Source: Clostridia bacterium
Lineage (GTDB): Bacteria > Bacillota > Clostridia > Oscillospirales > Acutalibacteraceae
DNA length: 6,411 bases
Reading direction: 5' to 3'
Assembly: GCA_017631745.1 (NCBI GenBank)
Contig: JAGBSR010000176.1
Location: 1-6,411, forward strand
The translations under genes and the position numbers were made by a program. The notes under the pieces are model-generated. The model had not been told where the DNA came from. It saw only the letters and a program-made list of their open reading frames with translations, and did no database searches. Of this stretch, positions 1-6,050 are shown piece after piece. Position 1 is the stretch's first letter. Each line of letters starts with the position of its first letter.

Positions 1-589
1 CCTCGTCGATGGCACTGTTCATCTTTGTGTCAATGTAGCCCGGAGCTATGCAGTTGACGGTTATGCTACTGGGTCCCACCTCTTTGGCAAGAGCCTTGGT
101 GAAACCGATAAGTGCAGATTTGCTGGCACTGTAATGCACCTCGCAGGAAGCCCCTGCGATACCCCACATAGAAGATATATTTATGATTCTGCCCCATTGA
201 TTAGCTATCATTGAGGGCAGGATTTCTTTTGTAAGAGCCATGGCGCTCATAAGGTTAATGTCGAAAAGCTCCTTAACTTTGCTGGCATCGGCAAGCTGAA
301 AAAGTGTGAGATATGCCATGCCTGCATTGTTGACGAGCACATCAATCTTGCCGAAAGCTTTAAGTGCAGTTTCAGCAAGGACTTTCACTTCGTCACTGTT
401 TCTAAGGTCTGCTTTTATGGGTACTGCTCTGACTTTGTAGCTCTCTTCAAGTTCAGCCTTTAATTTTAATGCATTTTCTTCTGAGGAGTTGTAGTGGATA
501 GCTACATCGTAGCCATCTTTCGCAAACTCACGGCACATAGCCTCGCCGATACCGCCGCTTGCACCTGTTATAAGAACACTTTTATTCAT
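1..589 (-). CDS. Short-chain dehydrogenase/reductase, C-terminus cut off by window edge; possibly YmfI-like EF-P 5-aminopentanone reductase
   Basis: This is an NAD(P)H-dependent oxidoreductase of the classical SDR family, presumably cytoplasmic. I read 196 codons from the ATG at 587-589; the family is usually about 240-250 residues, so roughly 50 C-terminal residues lie outside. Visible motifs are the cofactor glycine motif TGASGGIG (residues 8-15), NNAG (87-90), and the catalytic tetrad Asn112, Ser140, Tyr153 and Lys157 (YSASK, 153-157), followed by PGYIDT (183-188). The start is fixed by a GAGGTGG ribosome site (593-599), and the mnmE stop codon lies only 10 bases upstream, so the two genes are very likely co-transcribed. 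FabG (3-oxoacyl-ACP reductase) is the usual generic label. However, the stretch SSMWGIAGASCEV (139-151) resembles what I recall of YmfI, which reduces the 5-aminopentanone group on elongation factor P. That assignment is inference from memory; the SDR family call is secure. Confidence 0.93.
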   Translation of the reverse strand, partial: MNKSVLITGASGGIGEAMCREFAKDGYDVAIHYNSSEENALKLKAELEESYKVRAVPIKADLRNSDEVKVLAETALKAFGKIDVLVNNAGMAYLTLFQLADASKVKELFDINLMSAMALTKEILPSMIANQWGRIINISSMWGIAGASCEVHYSASKSALIGFTKALAKEVGPSSITVNCIAPGYIDTKMNSAIDE

Positions 590-599
590 ATTCCACCTC

Positions 600-1964
600 T
601 TATTTACCAACACAGAACTGTGAGAAAACTTCATCAACAACAGTTTCTTTTGCCTTTTTGCCTGTGAGCTCCTGAAGCTTGTCGATTGCTGTGTCGATGC
701 AGACATTGACAGCATCCATAGTGATTCCGATTTCAAGGGCGGTGAGAGCTTCGTTTACACTTTCGAGAGCGCCGATGGTACTCGCGCGCTGACGCTCGGT
801 TGTGAGCATAGCCTTTGAGGTGTCAATTTTATCTGTGCCGAGTACGCGCTCAATAGCTTTAGTAAGCTCGTCTTCGCCGTCGTGGGACATAGCGCTGATG
901 AAAACCGTTTCTGCAAAGTTGTTTCTGATATATTCGATATCTGTCTTTGAGGGAAGGTCTGTCTTGTTGACAATAGCGATAACATCTCTGCCCTTGCAAA
1001 GCTCAAAGATTTCTCTGTCGCTGTTGTCAAGAGGAGCTGAGCCGTCAAATACCGCAAGGATAAGTCCCGCACGCTCAATTCTTGTTCTGGCTAAATCAAC
1101 GCCGATGCTTTCAACTATATCGGCGCTTTCTCTGATGCCTGCGGTGTCAGCAAGACGAAGAATAACACTGCCGACTCGCACAGTCTCTTCAACTACATCA
1201 CGGGTTGTGCCTGCGATGTTTGTTACAATTGAACGGCTGAAGCCTGAAAGCATATTCATAAGTGCGGACTTGCCTACATTGGGCTTGCCGACAATGGCTG
1301 TGTCAACACCGCTTGTGAGAGCTTTGCCTGCATCAAACTTTGACAGAAGTGCTGTCAGCTGAGATTTAACCCCTGTGAGGATTTCTCTTAAGTTGTCGTC
1401 GCTGATTTCGGGTATCTCTTCATCGGGATAGTCTACCCAGGCTGCCATATGGGCTGACGCGGAAATAAGCTTTGCACAAAGCTCGTCGGTTTTTCTGCTG
1501 AGGGCACCGTCAAGAGCTGTCATTGCAGCCTTCATACCCTGCTGACCCTGAGCTCCGATAAGTGACATAACAGCTTCGGCTTCGGATAAATCCATCTTGC
1601 CGTTGAGGAATGCTCTCTTGGTAAATTCGCCTGCTTCGGCAGGTCTTGCGCCTGCTGAAAGCACAGCGCGAAGCACCTGATTGGTTACAAACACACCGCC
1701 ATGGCAGGAAATCTCCACCGTATCTTCGCCTGTATAGCTTCTGGGTGCACGGAAAACGAGAGCTACGCCCTCATCGATATCTTCACCGTCCAGGTGCACT
1801 CTGCCGTGAGCGGCAGTGTACCCCTTGAGACTAGAAAGTTTTTTGCCTGAAGTAGCATTGAAGGCTCTGTCGGCAACGGCAATTGCATCGTCACCTGATA
1901 TTCTTATTACACCTATACCGCCGGCTGCGACGGGGGTGGAAATTGCAGCTATTGTATCTGACAT
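600..1964 (-). CDS. mnmE: tRNA uridine-5-carboxymethylaminomethyl(34) synthesis GTPase MnmE
   Basis: MnmE (formerly TrmE/ThdF) acts with MnmG to install the aminomethyl-type group on C5 of wobble uridine U34 in certain tRNAs, using a 5-formyl/methylene-tetrahydrofolate-derived carbon. It is a cytoplasmic, potassium-activated GTPase. The protein is 454 residues, the normal family length. The N-terminal folate-binding domain spans about 1-120, opening with the typical DTIAAISTPVAAGGIGVIR. A helical domain follows, with the G domain inserted at about 220-380: P-loop GKPNVGKS (226-233), GTTRD (252-256), DTAG (273-276) and NKTD (333-336). Glu285 aligns with the catalytic Glu282 of E. coli. The C-terminus is FCVGK, with the functionally essential Cys at 451. 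The open frame extends 12 codons further upstream to 2000, but the ATG at 1962-1964 has a good ribosome site (TGAGGTGA, 1970-1977), while the longer form would begin inside the likely promoter. The usual partner mnmG is not the next gene here; a reductase is. Confidence 0.97.
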   Translation of the reverse strand: MSDTIAAISTPVAAGGIGVIRISGDDAIAVADRAFNATSGKKLSSLKGYTAAHGRVHLDGEDIDEGVALVFRAPRSYTGEDTVEISCHGGVFVTNQVLRAVLSAGARPAEAGEFTKRAFLNGKMDLSEAEAVMSLIGAQGQQGMKAAMTALDGALSRKTDELCAKLISASAHMAAWVDYPDEEIPEISDDNLREILTGVKSQLTALLSKFDAGKALTSGVDTAIVGKPNVGKSALMNMLSGFSRSIVTNIAGTTRDVVEETVRVGSVILRLADTAGIRESADIVESIGVDLARTRIERAGLILAVFDGSAPLDNSDREIFELCKGRDVIAIVNKTDLPSKTDIEYIRNNFAETVFISAMSHDGEDELTKAIERVLGTDKIDTSKAMLTTERQRASTIGALESVNEALTALEIGITMDAVNVCIDTAIDKLQELTGKKAKETVVDEVFSQFCVGK

Positions 1965-1969
1965 AAGTT

Positions 1970-1977
1970 TCACCTCA
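1970..1977 (-). promoter_or_regulatory. Ribosome binding site that fixes the mnmE start
   Basis: On the minus strand this reads TGAGGTGA, five bases before the ATG at 1964. It favours the 454-residue protein over the 466-residue in-frame extension, whose first codon would lie beside the predicted -10 box and lacks a comparable site. Confidence 0.85.
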
Positions 1978-1991
1978 CAAAATCTATTGGC

Positions 1992-2020
1992 ATTATACAA
2001 TAATAATATTTATTTTGCAA
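1992..2020 (-). promoter_or_regulatory. Sigma-70/SigA-type promoter for mnmE
   Basis: On the minus strand there is a perfect -10 box TATAAT (1992-1997) and a -35 box TTGCAA (2015-2020, four of six consensus bases) separated by exactly 17 bases of A/T-rich DNA. Transcription would start near 1985, leaving a leader of about 20 bases that contains the mnmE ribosome site. It would drive mnmE and the downstream reductase. No operator sequence is recognisable. Confidence 0.75.
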
Positions 2021-2040
2021 GTGGATGTATATCGGGGTGG

Positions 2041-2118
2041 GGGGCTCCGTCGCCGTATACGGCGCGCGGATGCCGCAGGCATCCGCAGAAAGCACCTTTG
2101 GTGCTTTCACGGAGCCCC
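2041..2118. repeat. Cloverleaf-shaped inverted-repeat element, copy 1
   Basis: This is a 78-base element in which almost every base pairs. The closing stem is GGGGCTCCGT (2041-2050) with ACGGAGCCCC (2109-2118), 10 bp perfect and extendable by one or two pairs. Inside are three hairpins: 2051-2064 (CGCCG, loop TATA), 2066-2086 (9 bp perfect, loop GCA) and 2088-2108 (9 bp perfect, loop TTT). Zero or one unpaired base lies between the arms. It sits between two divergent promoters, so neither predicted transcript includes it, and it has no T-run as a terminator would. It shares its architecture and the GGCTCCG/CGGAGCC core with 6051-6126. I infer a dispersed intergenic palindromic repeat, or a structured RNA with its own promoter; the function is unknown. 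Confidence 0.85.
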
Positions 2119-2184
2119 CTTGCACTGCGTGAAAGGCTTTGCAGGGGCGTATCAAAATTATCCGTATGCTTTAACGGCTTTTTC
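2119..2184. other. Intergenic spacer between the cloverleaf and the glnA promoter
   Basis: It begins with a shared post-element tail (CCTTGCAC here, CCTGCAC after the second copy). The segment CCTTGCA (2118-2124) can pair with TGCAGGG (2140-2146), with one G-U pair. A 4-bp CCGT/ACGG hairpin followed by CTTTTTC near 2162-2184 is too weak to call a terminator. No gene or known operator is seen. Confidence 0.4.
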
Positions 2185-2213
2185 TTGACAAAATCTTATA
2201 TAAATGGTATAGT
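2185..2213 (+). promoter_or_regulatory. Strong SigA-type promoter for glnA
   Basis: The -35 box is a perfect TTGACA (2185-2190), the spacer is 17 bases, and the -10 box is TATAGT (2208-2213, five of six). Transcription should start near 2220, giving a leader of about 45 bases with the ribosome site AAGAGG at 2251-2256. No clear GlnR-type box (TGTNA-N7-TNACA) was found around it, so the sequence does not show how nitrogen control is exerted. Confidence 0.85.
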
Positions 2214-2264
2214 TGTCTCGACTGTACAAATAATTAATTCTCGATAAAGAAAGAGGCAATTCTA

Positions 2265-3596
2265 ATGGCAAGATATACAAAAGAGGACATTATCCGCATA
2301 ACGAAAGAAGAAAATGTTGACTTTATCTGTTTGCAGTTCACCGATATTCTCGGCACACTCAAAAGTGTAAGCATAACTGCAAGCCAGCTTGAAAAGGCTC
2401 TCGGTAACGGTTGTATGTTTGACGGCTCATCAATTGACGGCTTTGTAAGAATTGAAGAGAGTGATATGAGACTTCATCCCGACCTTGACTCTTTTGTCAT
2501 TCTTCCTTGGGATGAGATATCAGGCAAAACAGCAAGACTTATCTGCGATGTTTATAACGCTGACGGTACTCCCTTTGAGGGCGACCCCCGTTATGTGCTC
2601 AGAAGAGCTATCAAAAAGGCAGCTGATATGGGCTACACCTGTAACATCGGCCCCGAGTGTGAATTCTTCCTTTTCCATCTCGACGAGCACGGCAAACCCA
2701 CAACCGAAACCTATGACCACGGCGGTTACTTTGATTTAGGCCCCGTTGACAGAGGCGAGAGATGCCGTAAGGATATCTGTCTTTGCCTTGAAAAGATGGG
2801 CTTTGAAATTGAAGCATCACACCACGAAAATGCAATTGCTCAGCACGAAATCGACTTCAAATATGATGAGATTCTCCGCACAGCTGACAATGTTATGACC
2901 TTTAAATATGTAGTTAAGAACCTTGCTAATCAGCACGGCCTTTATGCAACCTTTATGCCCAAGCCCATTTACGGTATCTGTGGCTCAGGTATGCATATTA
3001 ACCTTTCACTTTTCAAGGGTAACGAAAATGTGTTCTGTGATGAAAGCGATGCTGCAGGCTTAAGTGCAGTTGCTTATAACTTTATCGCAGGTGTAATGCA
3101 CCACATCAAGGCTATCACAGTAATCACAAACCCCATCGTTAACTCATATAAGAGACTTGTTCCCGGTTATGAGGCTCCCGTTTATATTGCATGGTCTGCT
3201 AAAAACAGAAGTCCCCTTGTTCGTATTCCTACAGCAAGAGGCACCGGTACAAGAATCGAGCTTCGTAACCCCGACCCCGCAGCTAACCCCTATCTTGTTA
3301 TGGCTGCAGTGCTTCAGGCAGGTCTTGACGGTATCGAAAAGGGTATGACACCTCCGTCACCCAAGGATTCAAACATCTTCCACCTTACTCCCGATGAGAG
3401 AAAGGCTGAGGGTATCCATTCACTTCCCAAGACACTCTACGATGCAATCAGAGAGTTCAAATACAGCGACTTTGCAAAGATGGCAGTGGGCGAGCACGTT
3501 CACGGCAAATATGTTGAAGCAAAGATGGAAGAGTGGAAAGAATACAGCACAAGAGTTTCTCAGTGGGAAATCGATAAGTATTTAGGTAAATATTAA
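2265..3596 (+). CDS. glnA: Glutamine synthetase type I (GSI-alpha), GlnA
   Basis: It makes glutamine from glutamate and ammonia with ATP, the central cytoplasmic step of ammonia assimilation; the family forms dodecamers. The protein is 443 residues, typical of GSI-alpha, which lacks the insertion and adenylylation tyrosine of the GSI-beta form. An N-terminal beta-grasp domain (about 15-100) carries the FDGSS latch (52-56) and GFVRIEESDM (59-68), where Arg62 matches the Bacillus residue involved in feedback inhibition. The catalytic domain shows metal ligands Glu131 and Glu133 (ECEFF), SHHENAIAQHE (185-195), GSGMHIN (240-246), the flap NSYKRLVPGYEAP (293-305) and the substrate/ATP region RNPDPAANPYL (334-344). 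Many family members read HHEVAPGQHE at the second of these sites, so this copy is mildly divergent there. The ATG is supported by AAGAGG eight bases upstream. It has its own promoter and is followed at once by a terminator, so it is probably mainly monocistronic. Confidence 0.97.
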   Translation: MARYTKEDIIRITKEENVDFICLQFTDILGTLKSVSITASQLEKALGNGCMFDGSSIDGFVRIEESDMRLHPDLDSFVILPWDEISGKTARLICDVYNADGTPFEGDPRYVLRRAIKKAADMGYTCNIGPECEFFLFHLDEHGKPTTETYDHGGYFDLGPVDRGERCRKDICLCLEKMGFEIEASHHENAIAQHEIDFKYDEILRTADNVMTFKYVVKNLANQHGLYATFMPKPIYGICGSGMHINLSLFKGNENVFCDESDAAGLSAVAYNFIAGVMHHIKAITVITNPIVNSYKRLVPGYEAPVYIAWSAKNRSPLVRIPTARGTGTRIELRNPDPAANPYLVMAAVLQAGLDGIEKGMTPPSPKDSNIFHLTPDERKAEGIHSLPKTLYDAIREFKYSDFAKMAVGEHVHGKYVEAKMEEWKEYSTRVSQWEIDKYLGKY

Positions 3597-3603
3597 TTTT
3601 TTC

Positions 3604-3636
3604 AGGGCAAGGAAATATCTCTTTGCCCTCTTTTAT
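3604..3636 (+). terminator. Intrinsic terminator after glnA
   Basis: AGGGCAAGG (3604-3612) pairs with CTTTGCCCT (3621-3629) to give a 9-bp stem with one G-U pair and an 8-base loop, followed by CTTTTAT. The T-run is short and begins after a C, so termination may be incomplete. Partial read-through would feed the two genes downstream, for which no separate promoter is evident in the 69-base gap. Confidence 0.7.
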
Positions 3637-3645
3637 CCCGAAAAT

Positions 3646-3651
3646 AAGGAG
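3646..3651 (+). promoter_or_regulatory. Ribosome binding site with long spacing before the DnaD-domain gene
   Basis: The AAGGAG is strong but ends 14 bases before the ATG at 3666, longer than the usual 5-9 or so. No ATG, GTG or TTG lies in frame between them, so the ATG at 3666 is still the best start. The wide spacing may lower initiation. Confidence 0.6.
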
Positions 3652-3665
3652 AAAACCAAAAAGAT

Positions 3666-4712
3666 ATGAGTTTTGAAATCAACCCCTATGCTTATAAGAG
3701 TATTTTTGCAGTACCTACAAGCGTAGTTGACGATAATATAAGACTTGCAAGCGTTTTACAGCTGAAGGTGCTTTTATATATGCTTCGTCACAGTGATGAA
3801 GATTTAAGCGGTGAGGCTGTATCGGTGGCACTTTCTATTGATAAGGCCGACGCAGAGGATGCAATGATTTTCTGGCAGGAAAGAGGCTTGCTTATAAGAA
3901 GTGACGAAGCAGCAAAGCCGATTCTTCATATAGAATCCACAACAGATATTACAATAGAAAAAGCAGAAGAGAAAACGGAAAAGCCTCAGAAAAAGGTCAG
4001 CGATATTCCTATTTCAAGACCAAGCCACGAGCAGATTGCTGCCCGCGTTCAGGAATGCAAGGAGTTTTCAGGTCTTTTTGCAGAAGCACAGGCGACTCTT
4101 GGCAAGACCATCGGCTACGACGGCCAATCGGTGCTCATTATGATGCACGACAGCTACGGCCTGCCCTTTGAGGTTATACTTATGGCGTTAGAGTATTCTG
4201 TCTCACATCAGAAAACCGGATTTTCATCTATTGCTAAGCTTGGCAAGTACTGGAGCGAGCAGGGTATAGATACTCTCGATGCGGCTATGGAATATATTGA
4301 AGAGCATAATATAGTCAATGAAACCTGGAATAAACTGCGCTCGCTGACAGATATAACAAACCGCACTCCCACTTCAAAGCAGAGAGATTATCTCGTTGCC
4401 TGGGTCAAGGAGTACGGCTATGACGAAAACATTATATATTATGCATATGAAGAATCCATTGACCGTACAGGTAAAATGAGTATGCCTTATATGGATAAGA
4501 TAATCCGCAACTGGTATGAGCGCGGTGTAAAGACTCCCATGGATATACAGCGTGAGAAAGCTAAGTGGCAGGAAGAAAGAGATAAGAAGCTTCCGAAGCA
4601 AAAAGCCAACAAGCAAAAGACTCCCGCACTGCTTCAGGATGAGCCCTCATATGATGTAAGTGCATTTACCAAAAAGGGTATAGGACTCAAGTATAACAAA
4701 AACACTAAATAA
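3666..4712 (+). CDS. DnaD-domain primosome protein (DnaD/DnaB-like)
   Basis: Proteins of this family help to recruit the helicase loader and replicative helicase to the origin or to restart sites in Firmicutes. The protein is 348 residues. An N-terminal winged-helix-like region (about 1-80) is followed by a charged, probably flexible linker (about 95-120). Two DnaB_2/DnaD-type domains come next, at about 122-205 and 222-290. The second ends in the family signature YMDKIIRNWYERGVKT (275-290); the first has the related pattern KLGKYWSEQGIDT (191-203). The C-terminal tail (about 295-348) is rich in Lys, Glu and Gln and is likely disordered. The gene lies 12 bases before a DnaI-type helicase loader, like the Bacillus dnaB-dnaI pair, so it may be the functional equivalent of DnaB rather than DnaD. 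The sequence alone does not settle which. The family call is firm. Confidence 0.9.
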   Translation: MSFEINPYAYKSIFAVPTSVVDDNIRLASVLQLKVLLYMLRHSDEDLSGEAVSVALSIDKADAEDAMIFWQERGLLIRSDEAAKPILHIESTTDITIEKAEEKTEKPQKKVSDIPISRPSHEQIAARVQECKEFSGLFAEAQATLGKTIGYDGQSVLIMMHDSYGLPFEVILMALEYSVSHQKTGFSSIAKLGKYWSEQGIDTLDAAMEYIEEHNIVNETWNKLRSLTDITNRTPTSKQRDYLVAWVKEYGYDENIIYYAYEESIDRTGKMSMPYMDKIIRNWYERGVKTPMDIQREKAKWQEERDKKLPKQKANKQKTPALLQDEPSYDVSAFTKKGIGLKYNKNTK

Positions 4713-4724
4713 GAAGGTGAAAAT

Positions 4725-5699
4725 ATGTCATACAAAAAAAGTGTGTATATAAAAGCCAAGGAAATACTCGCTCAGAGAAAAGCTGCAGCTGAAAGAGAAG
4801 CTGAAATGAGACACTCGGCGGCAGTTGTACTCTGCCCGGAAATATTGAACATAGAAAGAGAAATGGCATCTCACGGTGCCGATGTTGTTAAGGCTGTGGG
4901 TATGGGTGCCGATGTGACGGAATATATCAGAAATCTCTCCGAGGCAAATCTCAAAGCTCAGGCAAAAAGAAAAGAGCTTCTTAAAAGTGTCGGTTTCCCC
5001 GAGGATTATCTCGATGTGAAATACACCTGTGAGATGTGCAAGGATACAGGCTATAACAATGAGTTTTACTGCCAGTGCTACAGAAAGCTTATAAGAGATG
5101 TTGCAAGAGAAAACCTCGGTGTCAACTCACCTGTTAAAAAGTGTACCTTTGATTCTTTCCGTGTTGACAGATACCCGGATGTTATCGACGGTGTTATCGG
5201 TATCAATCAGCGCGAGCATATGAAGAGTGTTTATCAGTACTGCATGGATTATGCCGAAAACTTCACCCCCGATTCCCAAGGCTTGTTTATGTACGGCAAA
5301 ACAGGTCTCGGCAAGACACATCTCTCACTTGCAATTGCCAACGAGGTTATAAACAGAGGTTACGATGTTTATTACGGCAGTGTACAGACTATAATGGACA
5401 AGCTTGAGGCTGAGCACTTCGGCAGACTGCCCCGAGAAGACAGCATTAAAGACGATGTTCTTGAGTGTGACCTTCTTATTATAGATGACCTTGGTACAGA
5501 GTTTACAACACAGTTTACCAACGCTGAGCTTTATAACATTATCAATAGCAGAATTCTTTCGTCGCTTCCGACTGTTATCAGCACCAATCTTTCTATTGAA
5601 GAGGTGGCTGAGAGATATTCGCAGAGGGTTGCATCGAGAATTATCGGTGCAAGTATGTCGGTTTATTTCTGTGGCAAAGACATCAGACAAATGGAATAA
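4725..5699 (+). CDS. DnaC/DnaI-type AAA+ helicase loader (IstB-like ATP-binding protein)
   Basis: This AAA+ ATPase probably loads the replicative DNA helicase onto DNA together with the DnaD-domain protein encoded just upstream. It is 324 residues, close to Bacillus DnaI (about 311). An N-terminal coiled-coil-like charged region (about 5-90) leads to a likely zinc-binding module with Cys102, Cys105, Cys116 and Cys118 (CEMC and CQC). The AAA+ core has Walker A GKTGLGKT (191-198), Walker B LLIIDD (250-255), sensor-1 STN (286-288) and candidate arginine finger residues at 301 and 305 (RVASR). The ATG follows AGAAGGTGA, and the gap from the previous stop is 12 bases, so the two are one transcript. 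IstB transposition helpers share the core, but there is no istA-like transposase nearby, the N-terminal Cys module is DnaI-like, and the DnaD partner argues for replication. The stop at 5697-5699 is followed by a hairpin-rich stretch and a terminator. Confidence 0.9.
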   Translation: MSYKKSVYIKAKEILAQRKAAAEREAEMRHSAAVVLCPEILNIEREMASHGADVVKAVGMGADVTEYIRNLSEANLKAQAKRKELLKSVGFPEDYLDVKYTCEMCKDTGYNNEFYCQCYRKLIRDVARENLGVNSPVKKCTFDSFRVDRYPDVIDGVIGINQREHMKSVYQYCMDYAENFTPDSQGLFMYGKTGLGKTHLSLAIANEVINRGYDVYYGSVQTIMDKLEAEHFGRLPREDSIKDDVLECDLLIIDDLGTEFTTQFTNAELYNIINSRILSSLPTVISTNLSIEEVAERYSQRVASRIIGASMSVYFCGKDIRQME

Positions 5700-5712
5700 C
5701 AAAAGTTTTGGT

Positions 5713-5861
5713 CAAGCTTTTACAAAAGCTTGCGGGGCATCGTTGCCGAAGTGCCGCCGGTGGCGGATGAAACGAGGCGACGATGGCGCGGCGGTCAAAA
5801 TTCATGGGCGCTTCAAGCCGTAATGAATTTTGGGAACCGCAAGAGGGAGGGGCGAAGCCCT
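5713..5861. repeat. Run of four hairpins after the helicase-loader gene
   Basis: Four consecutive inverted repeats lie between the stop codon and the terminator. They are: (1) 5713-5732, 8 bp around AAGCTTTT/AAAAGCTT with a 4-base loop; (2) 5738-5785, a 10-bp stem CATCGTTGCC/GGCGACGATG with one T-G pair, enclosing a 5-bp hairpin CCGCC-GGT-GGCGG at 5754-5766; (3) 5791-5840, GCGGT plus CAAAATTCAT pairing with ATGAATTTTG and ACCGC, 15 bp with a 3-base bulge; (4) 5849-5861, 4-5 bp with a GAA loop. The plus strand stays open in one frame only as far as 5823, and nothing there looks protein-like. It would form the 3' untranslated part of the dnaD-dnaI transcript. It could be a non-coding repeat inserted after the gene, or a structured mRNA tail; the identity is unknown. 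Confidence 0.7.
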
Positions 5862-5880
5862 GCCATAAGAAACAGATATT

Positions 5881-5907
5881 AAAGCGGCTCGTAAGAGTCG
5901 CTTTTTT
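5881..5907 (+). terminator. Strong intrinsic terminator of the primosome gene pair
   Basis: AAAGCGGCTC (5881-5890) pairs with GAGTCGCTTT (5895-5904), 10 bp with a single G-U pair, closed by a GTAA tetraloop of the GNRA type. The T-run from the stem extends to 5907, so six T's follow the C. It lies about 180 bases beyond the helicase-loader stop. Confidence 0.9.
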
Positions 5908-5940
5908 AGTTAGGAGTTAGGAATGAGGAGTTAGGAGTTA
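5908..5940 (+). repeat. Heptamer tandem repeat AGTTAGG
   Basis: Units at 5908-5914, 5915-5921 and 5929-5935 read AGTTAGG; 5922-5928 is a diverged AATGAGG; a partial AGTTA ends at 5940. That is about 4.7 copies with no spacer. It starts immediately after the terminator. A micro- or minisatellite of this kind may vary in copy number between strains. Confidence 0.85.
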
Positions 5941-5959
5941 CTGACGAAGAGAGTAGTGC

Positions 5960-5987
5960 TTGCTATACAATATAGTATATATATAAT
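5960..5987 (+). promoter_or_regulatory. Promoter-like site upstream of the second cloverleaf
   Basis: TTGCTA (5960-5965, four of six) and a perfect TATAAT (5982-5987) are 16 bases apart. A start near 5995 would transcribe the second cloverleaf, with no gene in between. The surrounding run of TATA-type dinucleotides makes a chance -10 match fairly easy, so this is a weak call. Confidence 0.35.
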
Positions 5988-6050
5988 GGTAACGCGCCGC
6001 ACCTAAGGCTAGTCGGTGACGTCAAACCCGCCACTTGCAGTCAGCGGTAT

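Noticed and set aside
802..1362. Plus-strand open frame of 186 codons inside mnmE
   Set aside because: It is a Ser/Leu-rich antisense shadow of a clearly real gene, with no ribosome site.
2041..2118. tRNA gene, because the fold is a cloverleaf of about 76-78 bases
   Set aside because: Loops are only 3-4 bases, there is no anticodon loop, no T-loop consensus and no conserved D-loop bases in either element.
2162..2184. Terminator upstream of the glnA promoter (CCGT/ACGG hairpin then T's)
   Set aside because: The stem is only 4 bp with an 8-base loop, and no transcript is predicted to arrive there.
1816..2247. Plus-strand open frame of 143 codons across the start of mnmE and the glnA upstream region
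   Set aside because: It is antisense to mnmE, has no ribosome site, crosses both promoters and the cloverleaf, and encodes a low-complexity product with no recognisable family.
5325..5702. Minus-strand open frame of 125 codons over the helicase-loader AAA+ core
   Set aside because: The opposite strand encodes conserved Walker A and B motifs, and this frame has no family resemblance or start signal.
5485..5823. Plus-strand frame of 112 codons running out of the helicase-loader gene into the hairpin region
   Set aside because: Most of it overlaps the real gene in another frame, and the tail is only the translated hairpin repeats, rich in Arg and Gly.
2016..6039. Nine-base inverted match TGCAAGTGG / CCACTTGCA near the two cloverleafs
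   Set aside because: Matches of this length are expected by chance in a window this size, and their spacing to the elements differs.
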